Positions 17,689 through 26,460 of a stretch of DNA of 64,000 nucleotides are shown here, piece by piece. Position 1 is the first letter of the stretch. Every line of letters starts with the position of its first letter. Source of the stretch: Microbacteriaceae bacterium. GTDB lineage: Bacteria; Actinomycetota; Actinomycetes; Actinomycetales; Microbacteriaceae. The notes beneath the pieces were generated by a model. The model did no database searches, was not told the origin of the DNA, and saw only the letters and a list, made by a program, of their open reading frames with translations. A program made the translations under genes and the position numbers. Location: the NCBI GenBank assembly GCA_014377425.1, contig JACMPQ010000068.1, positions 1 through 64,000 of the forward strand, written 5' to 3'.

Positions 17689-19253
17689 CCGCGGCGGGTA
17701 TGACCGAAGGTGATGTAGTTCGCGGCACCGATCAGGGTGCCGCGTTCGAGGCGAGTTTCGATCCGTCAACCGGTGAGCAGCGGGGCTCGATTGCCCACAG
17801 CTCCCCCGCCGACGTGGCAGCTTCCCTTGCTCGGACTCTTTTTGCCGGCCGGATGCTGGCGGCCTCAAGCCCGAGCGAACGACGCGAGTGGCTCTTCGCC
17901 GTCGCAGCTCAGCTCGTCGAGCACCAAGACGAACTGGTAGAGCTGGCCCAGCAGGAGACTGCCCTCGGCGTTGTACGTCTGCGCGGCGAGCTGCTGAAAG
18001 CCGCCGTGAGCATGCGGTTCTATGCGGATGTTGCCGTGGAGGGCAGTTACCTCGGCGCCAGCATCGAGACGATCGATGCAACCACCACCCTGTCCCGTTG
18101 GAACATCGCCCTCGGGCCGGTCGCGGTATTCGGCGCCAGCAACTTTCCGTTCGGCTTCGGACTGATCGGTCACGACGTCGCCTCAGCGCTCAGTGTCGGA
18201 TGCCCGGTCGTGTCGAAAGCGCACCCGGCGCATCCGCGGCTCAGCGTGCGCTTGGCGGAGATCACGCAAAACGCTTTGGCAACCTCCGGCGCCCCTCAGG
18301 GAAGCTACGAGCTCGTGGTCGGTTTTGCCGCCGGCATCCAGCTCATTGACGCACCCGAAATCACCGCTGTGGCGTTTACCGGCAGCCAGGCGGGCGGGAT
18401 GGCGATTCTGCAGCGTGCCGCTGCGCGCGGCATCCCGGTCTTTGCCGAGATGGGAACTGTGAACCCGGTGGTGGTGACCCCACTCGCCGGCCGCGACTCG
18501 GTGAGTATCGCCGCCGGCTTTGTGGCGTCGTTCACCCTCGGAGTGGGGCAGTTTTGCACCAAGCCCGGGCTGCTGTTTGCGCCCGCCGGTATGGGGTTCG
18601 CCGAGGAAGTGGAGCACCAACTCGGTGCCGTGGCGGCGTTTCCCCTGCTCACCGCCGGGATCGCCCACAGTTACCGTCGCGGAATTTCTGAGGTTCAGGA
18701 TGCTGCCGGCATTCGTTTCACGGCACCTAGCGAGACCGAGCTGCCGGGCTTCGCGGTCGCAGCTCACGTGATCCGGGTCCGCCCGGAAGACCTGCGGACC
18801 GGCTCACGGCTCCTTGAGGAGTGCTTCGGGCCGATGGCTTTGGTCTGCGAATACGACGACATCGACCAGGTGTTTGCGGCGCTGGCCCAGTTGCAGCCCG
18901 CGCTGGCCGCGTCGGTGTTCACCGGGTTGCCGGACGCGTCGCTGGATAGCGACGATGCAGACCCAGACGGTACCGAGTTGGTGCGCCGTATGCTTCCCCT
19001 CGTTGGGCGCCTGGCAGTCAACTCCTGGCCGACCGGGGTGGCGACCAGTTGGTCGCAACAGCACGGCGGTCCGTGGCCCGCGACCAGCCGCACCGAAGCT
19101 ACCAGCGTCGGGGCGGGGGCATTGGCGCGATTCGTGCGGCCGGTGTCGCTGCAGAATGCGGCACCTGCGCACTTGCCATTGGCGCTTCATCCGCACAATC
19201 CTTGGGGTATTCCCCGTCGGATCGACGGCATACTCACCCTCCCCAGCAACTAA
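17685..19253 (+). CDS. Aldehyde dehydrogenase, ketoglutarate-semialdehyde/glutarate-semialdehyde type
   Basis: 522 residues. ALDH features include the NAD(P)-binding FGASNFPFGFGLIGHDVA, the catalytic Glu region FAEMGTVNPVVV and the nucleophile Cys in VGQFCTKPGLLF. The sequence is closest in style to the alpha-ketoglutaric semialdehyde dehydrogenase branch, which also accepts succinic and glutaric semialdehydes. Following an aminotransferase and preceding glutaryl-CoA dehydrogenase, its likely job is oxidation of glutarate semialdehyde to glutarate. GTG at 17685 overlaps the gabT stop (GTGTGA), implying coupling; ATG at 17700 is an alternative. Confidence 0.87.
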   Translation: MTAAGMTEGDVVRGTDQGAAFEASFDPSTGEQRGSIAHSSPADVAASLARTLFAGRMLAASSPSERREWLFAVAAQLVEHQDELVELAQQETALGVVRLRGELLKAAVSMRFYADVAVEGSYLGASIETIDATTTLSRWNIALGPVAVFGASNFPFGFGLIGHDVASALSVGCPVVSKAHPAHPRLSVRLAEITQNALATSGAPQGSYELVVGFAAGIQLIDAPEITAVAFTGSQAGGMAILQRAAARGIPVFAEMGTVNPVVVTPLAGRDSVSIAAGFVASFTLGVGQFCTKPGLLFAPAGMGFAEEVEHQLGAVAAFPLLTAGIAHSYRRGISEVQDAAGIRFTAPSETELPGFAVAAHVIRVRPEDLRTGSRLLEECFGPMALVCEYDDIDQVFAALAQLQPALAASVFTGLPDASLDSDDADPDGTELVRRMLPLVGRLAVNSWPTGVATSWSQQHGGPWPATSRTEATSVGAGALARFVRPVSLQNAAPAHLPLALHPHNPWGIPRRIDGILTLPSN

Positions 19254-19280
19254 TTTTTCGCATACTTCGAGAGATAGACC

Positions 19281-20456
19281 ATGACTGACACCTCAGGCCT
19301 TATCGGCATTGACCTCATCGGCATCGACGCCCTGCTCACGGCTGAGGAGCGCGAACTGCGCGACGCGGTACGTGACTTTGTTGACACCCGCATCAAGCCC
19401 AATATTGCCCAGTGGTACGACGACGCGGTGTTTCCGGTGGATCTCATCCCCGAAATGGCGAAGCTCGGCCTGTTGGGTATGCACCTGAAAGGCTACGGCT
19501 GCCCCGGCCGCAGCGCCGTCGACTACGGGCTTGCCGCACTGGAGCTCGAGGCGGGCGACTCCGGGTTGCGCACCTTCGTGAGCGTGCAGGGGTCGCTCGC
19601 GATGAGCGCGATCTACAAGCACGGTTCCGAGGAACAGAAAAACGAGTGGCTGCCCCGGATGGCGGCGGGCGAGGTGATCGGCTGCTTCGGCCTCACCGAG
19701 CCGAACGCCGGCTCCGACCCGGCCAGCATGGCCACCTTTGCTCGCCGGGAGGGCGAGGAGTGGGTGCTCAACGGCGCCAAGCGTTGGATCGGGCCCGGCA
19801 CCATCGCGCACCTGGCAATCGTGTGGGCGATGACGGATGACGGCATCCGCGGCTTTATCGTCCCGACCGACTCCGAGGGCTTCCGGGCAACCGCGATCAC
19901 CCAAAAGCTGTCGATGCGCTCATCCATTCAGTGCGACCTCGAGTTCACCGAGCTACGCCTGCCGGCCACCGCCCTCTTGCCCAAGGCGAAGGGCCTGCGC
20001 GGACCGTTCGAGTGCCTCAACGAAGCCCGCTACGGAATCATTTGGGGCGCAATGGGCGCCGCCCGCGACAGCTACCTCGTGGCCCTTGACTACGCAATGG
20101 AGCGCACCGCCTTCGACAAGCCGCTCGCCGGGTTTCAGCTCACCCAGCAGAAGCTCGTCGACATGGCGCTGGAAATCAACAAGGGACTCCTACTGGCCCT
20201 GCAGCTGGGCCGTTTGAAGGATGCCGGCAAGCTCCAGCCGCACCAGATCTCGATCGGTAAGCTTAACAACACCCGCGAGGCAATCACGATTTGCCGCGAG
20301 GCCCGCACAATTCTCGGTGGTAACGGAATCACGTTGGATTACTCGCCGATGCGCCACGCCAACAATCTGGAAAGCGTGCGCACCTACGAGGGCACCGACG
20401 AGGTGCATACGCTCGTGATTGGCGCGCACATCACCGGGATTCCGGCGTTCCGCTAG
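19281..20456 (+). CDS. gcdH: Glutaryl-CoA dehydrogenase
   Basis: 391 residues, acyl-CoA dehydrogenase fold. Features typical of the glutaryl-CoA branch are AADYGL-like SAVDYGLAALELEAGDSGLR, IGCFGLTEPNAGSDP, FECLNEARYGIIWGAMGAAR, ILGGNGITLDYSPMRHANNL and the catalytic Glu in RTYEGTDEVH. It oxidises and decarboxylates glutaryl-CoA to crotonyl-CoA with FAD, passing electrons to ETF. The N-terminus contains LIGIDLIGID from a 15-bp tandem duplication (19299-19328). It lies 27 bases after the aldehyde dehydrogenase on the same strand and is followed by a hairpin. Confidence 0.92.
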   Translation: MTDTSGLIGIDLIGIDALLTAEERELRDAVRDFVDTRIKPNIAQWYDDAVFPVDLIPEMAKLGLLGMHLKGYGCPGRSAVDYGLAALELEAGDSGLRTFVSVQGSLAMSAIYKHGSEEQKNEWLPRMAAGEVIGCFGLTEPNAGSDPASMATFARREGEEWVLNGAKRWIGPGTIAHLAIVWAMTDDGIRGFIVPTDSEGFRATAITQKLSMRSSIQCDLEFTELRLPATALLPKAKGLRGPFECLNEARYGIIWGAMGAARDSYLVALDYAMERTAFDKPLAGFQLTQQKLVDMALEINKGLLLALQLGRLKDAGKLQPHQISIGKLNNTREAITICREARTILGGNGITLDYSPMRHANNLESVRTYEGTDEVHTLVIGAHITGIPAFR

Positions 20457-20476
20457 GACAGTTACGGGACGGTTGC

Positions 20477-20503
20477 GAGGGTCGGTCTATCGACCGGCCC
20501 CTC
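20477..20503. terminator. Hairpin between gcdH and a convergent aminotransferase gene
   Basis: GGTCGGTC (20480-20487) pairs with GACCGGCC (20492-20499) with one G-T pair; flanking GAG/CTC can extend the stem. No strong T-run follows, as is common in high-GC terminators. Confidence 0.55.
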
Positions 20504-20560
20504 CGCGGTCATGGCGGTGAAGTGGGCCGGCGATAGCCTCGTTTAGCCGGTCGCGTCACT

Positions 20561-21634
20561 CTAGCGCAGCGCCTTCGCGACATCTGCAACGTCATCCAGA
20601 TCGTTCCAGAGGTGAAACGCCGCCCGCAGGCGACCGGAGCGCGCCGATGCCCGGATGTCGGCAGCAGCCAGTTTCGCCAAATCCGCGCCGTCGGCATCGG
20701 CCCAGGTAACAATCGCCTGATGCTGTTGCTCGATTCCGAGCGCGTCGCAGAGTGCATCCCCGAGCCCTGCGGCGTGCGACCACACCGCGCTGATATCGAG
20801 GCCGGCAAAAAGTTCGAGGGCGGGCTGTGCGCCCACCCAGGCCGGCCACGCCGGGGACACATCGAAGGCACGGGCGTCACGCGCGAGCGTCATTTCCGGC
20901 CCGTAGCACGATGCCCACACGTCTGAGCCCGCGTACCAGCCGGCCTGCACCGGCACCAGGTGCTTCTGGAACTCAGCGTTGAGGGTGAGGAAGGCGGCCC
21001 CGCGCGGGGAGGCCAGCCACTTATAGGAATGGCAGACGGTGGCCGAAAATTGAGCGGCATCCACCGGATGAACCCCCGTCGACTGGGTGGTGTCGCAGAG
21101 GGTGAATGCGCCGCGACGGGCTGCCGCCGCTGTGATCCCGACGGTGTCGGCCACAACACCGGTCGCGGACTGCACGTGCGAGAAGACCACGAGCCAGGTG
21201 TTGTCGGTGATCGCCTCGGCTAGCTCGTGCAAAGCCACATGGCGCACGCGAACATCCGGTCGCTGCAAAAAGGGGAATACGATCGAGCTGAAGTCGCCGT
21301 CGACGCAGAGCACCTCGGCGCCGGCCGGAACGGCTGTGGCGATGACACTCACCAGAGCTGAAGTTTGGGATCCAATGGCGACCCGGTCAGCGGTCACACC
21401 CGCCAATGTTGCGTAATTCGCGCGAGTGCTTTCGACAATTGGGCCGTAGTCGAGCGGTGACCGACGCGCCTGCGACCACAAGTTTAGGTCGTGCTGTTGC
21501 GCCGCCACGCTTGCACGGCTCGGGAGCCCCATTGCCGCAGCGGCCAGATAACCCCGGCCCCCTTCGAACTCGGACCGCGCCTCCCCAACCGTAACGAATA
21601 CCGGATGCCGGGCGCTTAGCGAAGTCACAGTCAT
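20561..21634 (-). CDS. Class V aminotransferase (cysteine desulfurase/kynureninase-like)
   Basis: About 357 residues. The PLP fold type I class V pattern is present: GYLAAAAMGLPSR near the start, WLVVFSHVQSATGVVAD, FTLCDTTQSTGVHPVDA with the cofactor-binding Asp, and the PLP lysine in CHSYKWLASPRGAAF. The substrate is unclear; relatives include selenocysteine lyase-like and isopenicillin epimerase-like proteins. The sequence before the ATG at 21634 abuts GGAGGG, so the GTG at 21628, seven bases after it, may be the true start. It converges with gcdH. Confidence 0.82.
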   Translation of the reverse strand: MTVTSLSARHPVFVTVGEARSEFEGGRGYLAAAAMGLPSRASVAAQQHDLNLWSQARRSPLDYGPIVESTRANYATLAGVTADRVAIGSQTSALVSVIATAVPAGAEVLCVDGDFSSIVFPFLQRPDVRVRHVALHELAEAITDNTWLVVFSHVQSATGVVADTVGITAAAARRGAFTLCDTTQSTGVHPVDAAQFSATVCHSYKWLASPRGAAFLTLNAEFQKHLVPVQAGWYAGSDVWASCYGPEMTLARDARAFDVSPAWPAWVGAQPALELFAGLDISAVWSHAAGLGDALCDALGIEQQHQAIVTWADADGADLAKLAAADIRASARSGRLRAAFHLWNDLDDVADVAKALR

Positions 21635-21693
21635 CCCTCCATCTTGGCCCGTAGCTGGATGCCACGCCAACGCGCAACGATTACCGTTGGATT

Positions 21694-21993
21694 ATGGAAA
21701 TCACGCTGCGCTACTTTGATGGCTGCCCGAATTGGAAGGTTACAGCCGATCGACTTGCAGTTCTCGCCGGAGAACGGCCCGCTATTAGGGTGATCAGGCA
21801 GCTAGTCGAGACCGTGGAAGATGCGGAGGCGATTGGTTTCCGAGGATCGCCGAGCATTCTGCTCGAAGGACACGATCTCTTTCCTGATCCGTCAGCCGCA
21901 ATCGGACTTGCCTGCCGGCTCTACGTCACCCCCGCCGGGCTTGTCGGCGCCCCAACGCTCGAACAGCTGCGCGAAGCGATCGCCGTAGCCTGA
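21694..21993 (+). CDS. Small thioredoxin-like protein
   Basis: 99 residues, beginning MEITLRYFDGCPNWKVTADR. The fold prediction is thioredoxin-like: beta strand, a single Cys in FDGCPNW where thioredoxins have CxxC, a cis-Pro region in GFRGSPSILLEGHDLFPDP, and a C-terminal helix (TLEQLREAIAVA). Members of this actinobacterial family are often annotated as thioredoxin family or beside mercury-resistance genes; no such genes are present here. With one cysteine a disulphide reductase role is doubtful. It diverges from the class V aminotransferase. Confidence 0.8.
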   Translation: MEITLRYFDGCPNWKVTADRLAVLAGERPAIRVIRQLVETVEDAEAIGFRGSPSILLEGHDLFPDPSAAIGLACRLYVTPAGLVGAPTLEQLREAIAVA

Positions 21994-22025
21994 ATCGCCC
22001 TCATTCCGGAGGCACCAGCTACTGC

Positions 22026-22050
22026 GGCGGCGGGTCGACACCCCGCCGCC
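22026..22050. terminator. Convergent-gene hairpin
   Basis: GGCGGCGGG (22026-22034) pairs perfectly with CCCGCCGCC (22042-22050) around a seven-base loop. It sits between two convergent genes and may serve both. No T-run follows. Confidence 0.65.
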
Positions 22051-22061
22051 CCGCACAACGC

Positions 22062-23129
22062 CTAGCTCCCGGCGATCTCGTGCGCGCGGGCAATGATCCG
22101 CAGCGTGGCCAGGGCATCGTGCGGGTCGACCGGAACGGGAGCGCCGTCACGGATCGCAGCCGCCACCCCGGCGTAGAAGCCCGGGTAGTTGCCGCACTCG
22201 GTGGCGATGGCGTGGGTGGGGGCATCCGTCGAGCCATTGATGCCCAGGATTCCCCACTTGGCCTCGGGCTCGGCGCCGTAGCCGGCATCGAGCGGGGTGC
22301 CGCCGGCCATCAGCGTCGGCTCCTGGCCGTCGAGGCCGTAGACGGTGTAGCCGCTATCGGAGCCGAGCACGCGAAAGCGCGGACCGTTCTGTGCCGAAAA
22401 GCGGCTCATGGTGAGGTGTGAGCGCACGCCGCTGTCGTGGCGGAGCGAGATGAACGCGTCGTCGTCGCTTACTCCCCCGTCGCGCATTACCGTGAGTTCC
22501 GCGGCCTGCACCGTGGCCGGTCCGAACAGGTGCAGCGCCTGATCGATGAGGTGGCTGCCGAGGTCAAAGGTGATTCCGGCGCCCTCGCGGAAGGTGGTGG
22601 TGTCCTGCCAGCGGTCGCGCAGATCGGGCGACCAGCGCTCGAAGGTCGACTCGAAACGGTGCACAGTGCCCAAGGCACCCTCGGCAACGAGTTTTTTGAC
22701 GGTGAGAAAGTCGCCATCCCAGCGTCGGTTCTGGAACACTATCAGCGGCAAACCGGCAGCATCGGCGGCGGCGATCAGTTGTTCGGCTTCGGCGACGGAT
22801 GCCGCAAACGGCTTGTCGATCACCACGGCGGCACCGGCGGCTAAAGCGGCGAGCCCCTGCTCCAGGTGGGTATGCGCGGGAGAGGCCAGCACCACGAGGT
22901 CGAGCTCTCCCGCACGGGCGAGAAGTTCGGCCGGGCTTGCCACGACGGTGGCCCCGGGGTTCTGCTCCAACGCCTGCGCCGTGCGGGCCGGGTCACCGGT
23001 CGAAATCAGGTCGATCGAGAATCGCGGGTTCGCCCGCAGAAACGGCGAATGGAAGATGCGGCCGGAAAGCCCGTAGCCGATGATGCCGGTGCGGATGGGT
23101 GCGCTGTCACTGGCAAGGGAGTTGTTCAT
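22062..23129 (-). CDS. Gfo/Idh/MocA family oxidoreductase
   Basis: 355 residues. The N-terminal Rossmann fold begins TGIIGYGLSGRIFHSPFLRA; the DKPFA segment (VVIDKPFAASVAEAEQLI) holds the conserved Lys-Pro dipeptide of the family; the C-terminal substrate domain includes FDLGSHLIDQALHLFGP, with the EKP/GxHxxD-type motifs. These enzymes act on sugars, inositols or related polyols with NAD(P). The substrate cannot be assigned. It seems to be a stand-alone gene on the minus strand, 65 bases downstream of the recO-uppS gene. Confidence 0.9.
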   Translation of the reverse strand: MNNSLASDSAPIRTGIIGYGLSGRIFHSPFLRANPRFSIDLISTGDPARTAQALEQNPGATVVASPAELLARAGELDLVVLASPAHTHLEQGLAALAAGAAVVIDKPFAASVAEAEQLIAAADAAGLPLIVFQNRRWDGDFLTVKKLVAEGALGTVHRFESTFERWSPDLRDRWQDTTTFREGAGITFDLGSHLIDQALHLFGPATVQAAELTVMRDGGVSDDDAFISLRHDSGVRSHLTMSRFSAQNGPRFRVLGSDSGYTVYGLDGQEPTLMAGGTPLDAGYGAEPEAKWGILGINGSTDAPTHAIATECGNYPGFYAGVAAAIRDGAPVPVDPHDALATLRIIARAHEIAGS

Positions 23130-23194
23130 TCGGCAAGCCTAGCCAGCACGGTGCGGGTAACCGTGCCGCGAGGCATCCGGTACCGCTGGTGCTC

Positions 23195-24844
23195 CTACGC
23201 CGTCGGGGTGTCGACCGCGCCGCCGAAGCGCCGGTTGCGCGCGGCATATAGCGACACCGCCTCCCAGAGCTGTTCGCGGGTGAAGTCGGGCCAGAGGGTG
23301 TCGAGGAAGACCATCTCGGCGTAGGCGCTCTGCCAGAGCATGAAGTTGCTGGTGCGCTGCTCCCCTGAGCTGCGCACGAAGAGGTCAACATCCGGCAGAT
23401 CGGGAATGTAGAGCGCGCGTTGAATGGCCTTTTCGGTGATGCCGGAGGGTTTGAGCCGCCCAGCGGCGACCTCCTCCGCTAAAGAGCGCACGGCATCCGT
23501 GATCTCGGTGCGTCCGCCGTAGTTGACGCACATGGTGAGGGTAAGCGTGGCGTTGTTCGCCGTGAGACGCTCGGCAAATTGCAATTCGTTGATAACGGAT
23601 GCCCACAGCCGCGGTCGTCGGCCCGCCCACCGCACCCGCACGCCCCAGTCATTGAGCTGGTCGCGCCGACGGTGCAGCACCGAGCGGTTAAAGCCCATCA
23701 GAAACCTCACCTCGTCGGGTGAACGCTTCCAGTTTTCCGTGGAGAAGGCGTAGACGCTCAGGTGCTTGACGCCCGCCTGAATGGCCCCGGCGACCACGTC
23801 GAGCAGGGCCGCCTCGCCTGCCTTGTGGCCCTCCACCCGGGTGAGGCCTTTACCGTTGGCCCAGCGGCCGTTGCCGTCCATCACGATCGCGACGTGCTCG
23901 GGAACCGTGCCCTTGGCGAAATTCGGCGGGTAGATTCCGGTCCAGTCGATCGGCTTGAAATCGACGGCGTCTTTGTGCGTCTTGAAGGCCATGGGCGGGT
24001 AGCTCGCTTCGGTGGGGGCATGGGTCGTGGCGGTTGGGGCGGGGGGCGCTTCGATGGGGGCTGGGGGCACCGGATGCGGCGCGGCGTCGGCGGCGCGGTT
24101 CAGGGTGCGCCTGGCATCCGGTCGCCGGTCCACATGCTCCAGCGAGCGGAGACTGCGTTCGAGGTGAAACTGGGTGTAGGCGGCCACGACCCCACTGGCC
24201 TGGGAGCGGGTGCCCTCGGGTGCGGCTTCGGCGCGATCCCAATCCCCGGTGAGCAGGGCCGAGAGCAGCGCAATGGTGGCGGCATCCAGTCGCGGCGCAC
24301 CGGGTGGGGCAACCGCATCGGCCACCACCCCACCAAGTTGCACGACAAACACCGAGTGCGGACCGGGTGCACCGGTGACCGCACAATCCGAGAAACTCGG
24401 GGCCCACCCCGCTACGCTCAATGCACGCAGCAGGTAAGAGTCGAGGGTGAGGCTGGCGCCGTGCTCGTTTTTGGCCAGCGACCGCAGCGCCCCGACGAGA
24501 AGCAGATAGTGCTGGAGCCCGCCCTCATCTTCGGTGAGCTTGTCGGCGGCCTCCACCATGGCGCTGGCCGCGGTGTAGCTGGCGTAGTCGTTGGCGATCG
24601 CGGCACCGTAGGAGGCCAGCGACTCGGCCTGGGTGATGATGTCGAGGCTGCGCCCTTCATAGAGCTGCACGTCGGCGACCATGAACGGTTCCAGCCGTGC
24701 GCCGAACTTGGACGCGGTGCGCCGCACTCCCTTCGCCACGGCGCGAATCTTGCCGTTATTGCGGCTGAGCATCGTGACGATGCGGTCGGCCTCACCGAGC
24801 TTGTGCGTGCGAAGAATCACGGCTTCGTCGCGGTAAAGGGGCAC
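23195..24844 (-). CDS. RecO-UppS fusion: DNA repair protein RecO joined to isoprenyl transferase
   Basis: 549 residues in one uninterrupted frame. Residues 1-250 are RecO ([20 protein letters not shown], then [16 protein letters not shown]), the RecFOR mediator that loads RecA. Residues 252-284 form a Pro/Ala/Thr-rich linker. Residues 285-549 are a complete cis-prenyltransferase ([15 protein letters not shown] with the catalytic Asp, [33 protein letters not shown]), which makes polyprenyl diphosphate for the cell wall. In related bacteria these are adjacent genes. An internal ATG at 23992 could start UppS alone, but no ribosome binding site precedes it. In the RecO part only Cys154 remains of the usual four zinc-binding cysteines. 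Confidence 0.9.
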   Translation of the reverse strand: MPLYRDEAVILRTHKLGEADRIVTMLSRNNGKIRAVAKGVRRTASKFGARLEPFMVADVQLYEGRSLDIITQAESLASYGAAIANDYASYTAASAMVEAADKLTEDEGGLQHYLLLVGALRSLAKNEHGASLTLDSYLLRALSVAGWAPSFSDCAVTGAPGPHSVFVVQLGGVVADAVAPPGAPRLDAATIALLSALLTGDWDRAEAAPEGTRSQASGVVAAYTQFHLERSLRSLEHVDRRPDARRTLNRAADAAPHPVPPAPIEAPPAPTATTHAPTEASYPPMAFKTHKDAVDFKPIDWTGIYPPNFAKGTVPEHVAIVMDGNGRWANGKGLTRVEGHKAGEAALLDVVAGAIQAGVKHLSVYAFSTENWKRSPDEVRFLMGFNRSVLHRRRDQLNDWGVRVRWAGRRPRLWASVINELQFAERLTANNATLTLTMCVNYGGRTEITDAVRSLAEEVAAGRLKPSGITEKAIQRALYIPDLPDVDLFVRSSGEQRTSNFMLWQSAYAEMVFLDTLWPDFTREQLWEAVSLYAARNRRFGGAVDTPTA

Positions 24845-24973
24845 CTTTCAATTATCGGTTCTTCTGAAGAAGCCGGATGCCGCGGCGGGCCGACACCTGG
24901 TCGAATGGCGAAGGTCCGCCCCGAATACGGCAGTGCCGCAAATTGTGCACCCGGAACGGACCTCGACTACCCC

Positions 24974-25885
24974 CTACAGGCAGCTCGGGCGGAACGAGGT
25001 CGGCAACGGCCCTTTCGTGTTTCCCAAAGCAGCGAGCACTAGCCGGTGAACCACGGGATCGTTTGGTGTTTGGTCGTGCTCGATCGGGTCGAGCGGGCAA
25101 AAATTTTGGATCACGACGTTTGTCACCCGCTTGGCCAGCCCCACCAACGCTTGGCTGGTGTACGGGGTTACGACCTCGTCGTGAATGGTGGCAATCGTGG
25201 TGTGAAACACGGCCCCCTGCGTATCGCCGCCGGCATTCAGATTGGTGAGGAAAGCCGACCCGGCTGCCTGCTGCGAGGCGGCCGCGTTGAACCTACTGGT
25301 GGGCGACGGTTCAGTGGGTCCGCCGGGAATCGGCACGGTGGACGGAACACCGTCACCCCCGGTAGACACTCCGGGCACATAGCTCAGCGGGTTCGGCATG
25401 AAGGTGGTGCCATGATTCGACGGTGAGATGCCGACGAGGGAATGCACCGTCGTCGTGCCGCCGAGAAATTTGATGTAGTAGCGGGGCATCATGCCGCCCT
25501 GGCTGTGCCCGACGAGGTCAACCTGCTTGGCGCCGGTTGCGCGAAGCACGGATGTCACAAACGTTCCCAGTTGCGCCGCCGAGTCTTCAATCGGTCCGGA
25601 TGCCGGCACCCCCTGTTCCGCGCCATAATCCAGGGCGAAGACGCAATAGCCGGCCTTTTTCACGACCGGAGACAGAGTGGCCCAGTTTTTGATCATCGTT
25701 TCATAGGTGCCGGGTACCAGAATCACCGGATACGGATGCTGGACGCTGGGTTTACAGGAAAAATCGTTGGCCCCGGGAGGGCTCACGCTAACGGTCTCGG
25801 CGGTCGCAGGACTCACCGCGACCGACAGCGCAATCGTCGCCGCAGCGACACTCGCGAGCAGCAGTTTCGGTTTGCGGAAGTGCAT
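24974..25885 (-). CDS. Secreted alpha/beta-hydrolase, lipase class 2-like
   Basis: 303 residues from the ATG at 25885 (MHFRKPKLLLASVAAATIAL). A Sec signal peptide with AxA cleavage near ATAETV is evident. The mature enzyme has VILVPGTYET (oxyanion loop), the nucleophile elbow VGHSQGGMMPRYY, and candidate Asp/His late in the chain (HDEVVTPYTS and DPVVHRLVL). The family includes extracellular triacylglycerol lipases of Streptomyces and Propionibacterium. A 15-residue upstream extension is open but disrupts the signal peptide start. It precedes nothing on its strand within 100 bases and is probably monocistronic. Confidence 0.88.
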   Translation of the reverse strand: MHFRKPKLLLASVAAATIALSVAVSPATAETVSVSPPGANDFSCKPSVQHPYPVILVPGTYETMIKNWATLSPVVKKAGYCVFALDYGAEQGVPASGPIEDSAAQLGTFVTSVLRATGAKQVDLVGHSQGGMMPRYYIKFLGGTTTVHSLVGISPSNHGTTFMPNPLSYVPGVSTGGDGVPSTVPIPGGPTEPSPTSRFNAAASQQAAGSAFLTNLNAGGDTQGAVFHTTIATIHDEVVTPYTSQALVGLAKRVTNVVIQNFCPLDPIEHDQTPNDPVVHRLVLAALGNTKGPLPTSFRPSCL

Positions 25886-25992
25886 CGGGTCTCCAGTCCT
25901 CGTTGTCTGAAAGGGCAAACGCGCGCTCAAACTAAGCGCCGCCTTTCAGCCTTCGTCAATTTTGAGCGCGGGTCAACTGCCAGAATCAACTC

Positions 25993-26460
25993 ATGATCCC
26001 GGCCGCTCGTCACCCTGCCCCGCAGACGGCAACCGAGCTTCTTCGCCGGGGCAAGCTCCTGGCCTTCTCGACCTCCTCGGTGGCGTTGGCTGGATTCGGG
26101 TTAGACAGTGCCATCGAGATCGGCGCCTCGACTGTAGTGCTCTGGGAACTTTCCGGCACGGACACCGGTGCCAGAAAGTTGCGTCAGCAAAAAGCTCTAA
26201 GACTTATCGGTGTCGCATTTCTGCTTTTCGCGGCGCTGAAAACCAGAACGGGGCGAACCCTTCGAAACCCCGTCTTAGAGCTTGAGGGCCGGGTCACCCT
26301 CATCGACGGGCTCCTGGCGTTAGCCGTACTCTGTGGCATCGTTTCGAACCGGATGCTGGGGTGGTGGTGGGCAGACCCGCTGGCCGGTCTCGTGATCGTT
26401 CACTACGCCATCCGGGAAGCCGTGCGCATCCTCCGACCGGTTACCCCCACTCATGCCTGA
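25993..26460 (+). CDS. Shortened cation-transporter-like protein, possible pseudogene
   Basis: 155 residues. Two blocks match an actinobacterial CDF-like cation transporter family: SVALAGFGLDSAIEIGASTV followed by LRLIGVAFLLFAAL, and LGWWWADPLAGLVIV with AIREAVRI. Compared with what I know of that family, a first membrane helix before SVALAGFGLDS and a stretch of about 35 residues after FLLFAAL seem to be missing, both without loss of frame. The product would have fewer helices than needed for a normal transporter, so it may be decaying. Its stop overlaps the start of the next gene (ATGCCTGA), which may keep it translated. Confidence 0.6.
   Translation: MIPAARHPAPQTATELLRRGKLLAFSTSSVALAGFGLDSAIEIGASTVVLWELSGTDTGARKLRQQKALRLIGVAFLLFAALKTRTGRTLRNPVLELEGRVTLIDGLLALAVLCGIVSNRMLGWWWADPLAGLVIVHYAIREAVRILRPVTPTHA

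Noticed and set aside
23762-25042. 426-codon open frame opposite recO-uppS
   Set aside because: Gly/Arg/His-rich, no motifs, and lies entirely antisense to a strongly supported gene.
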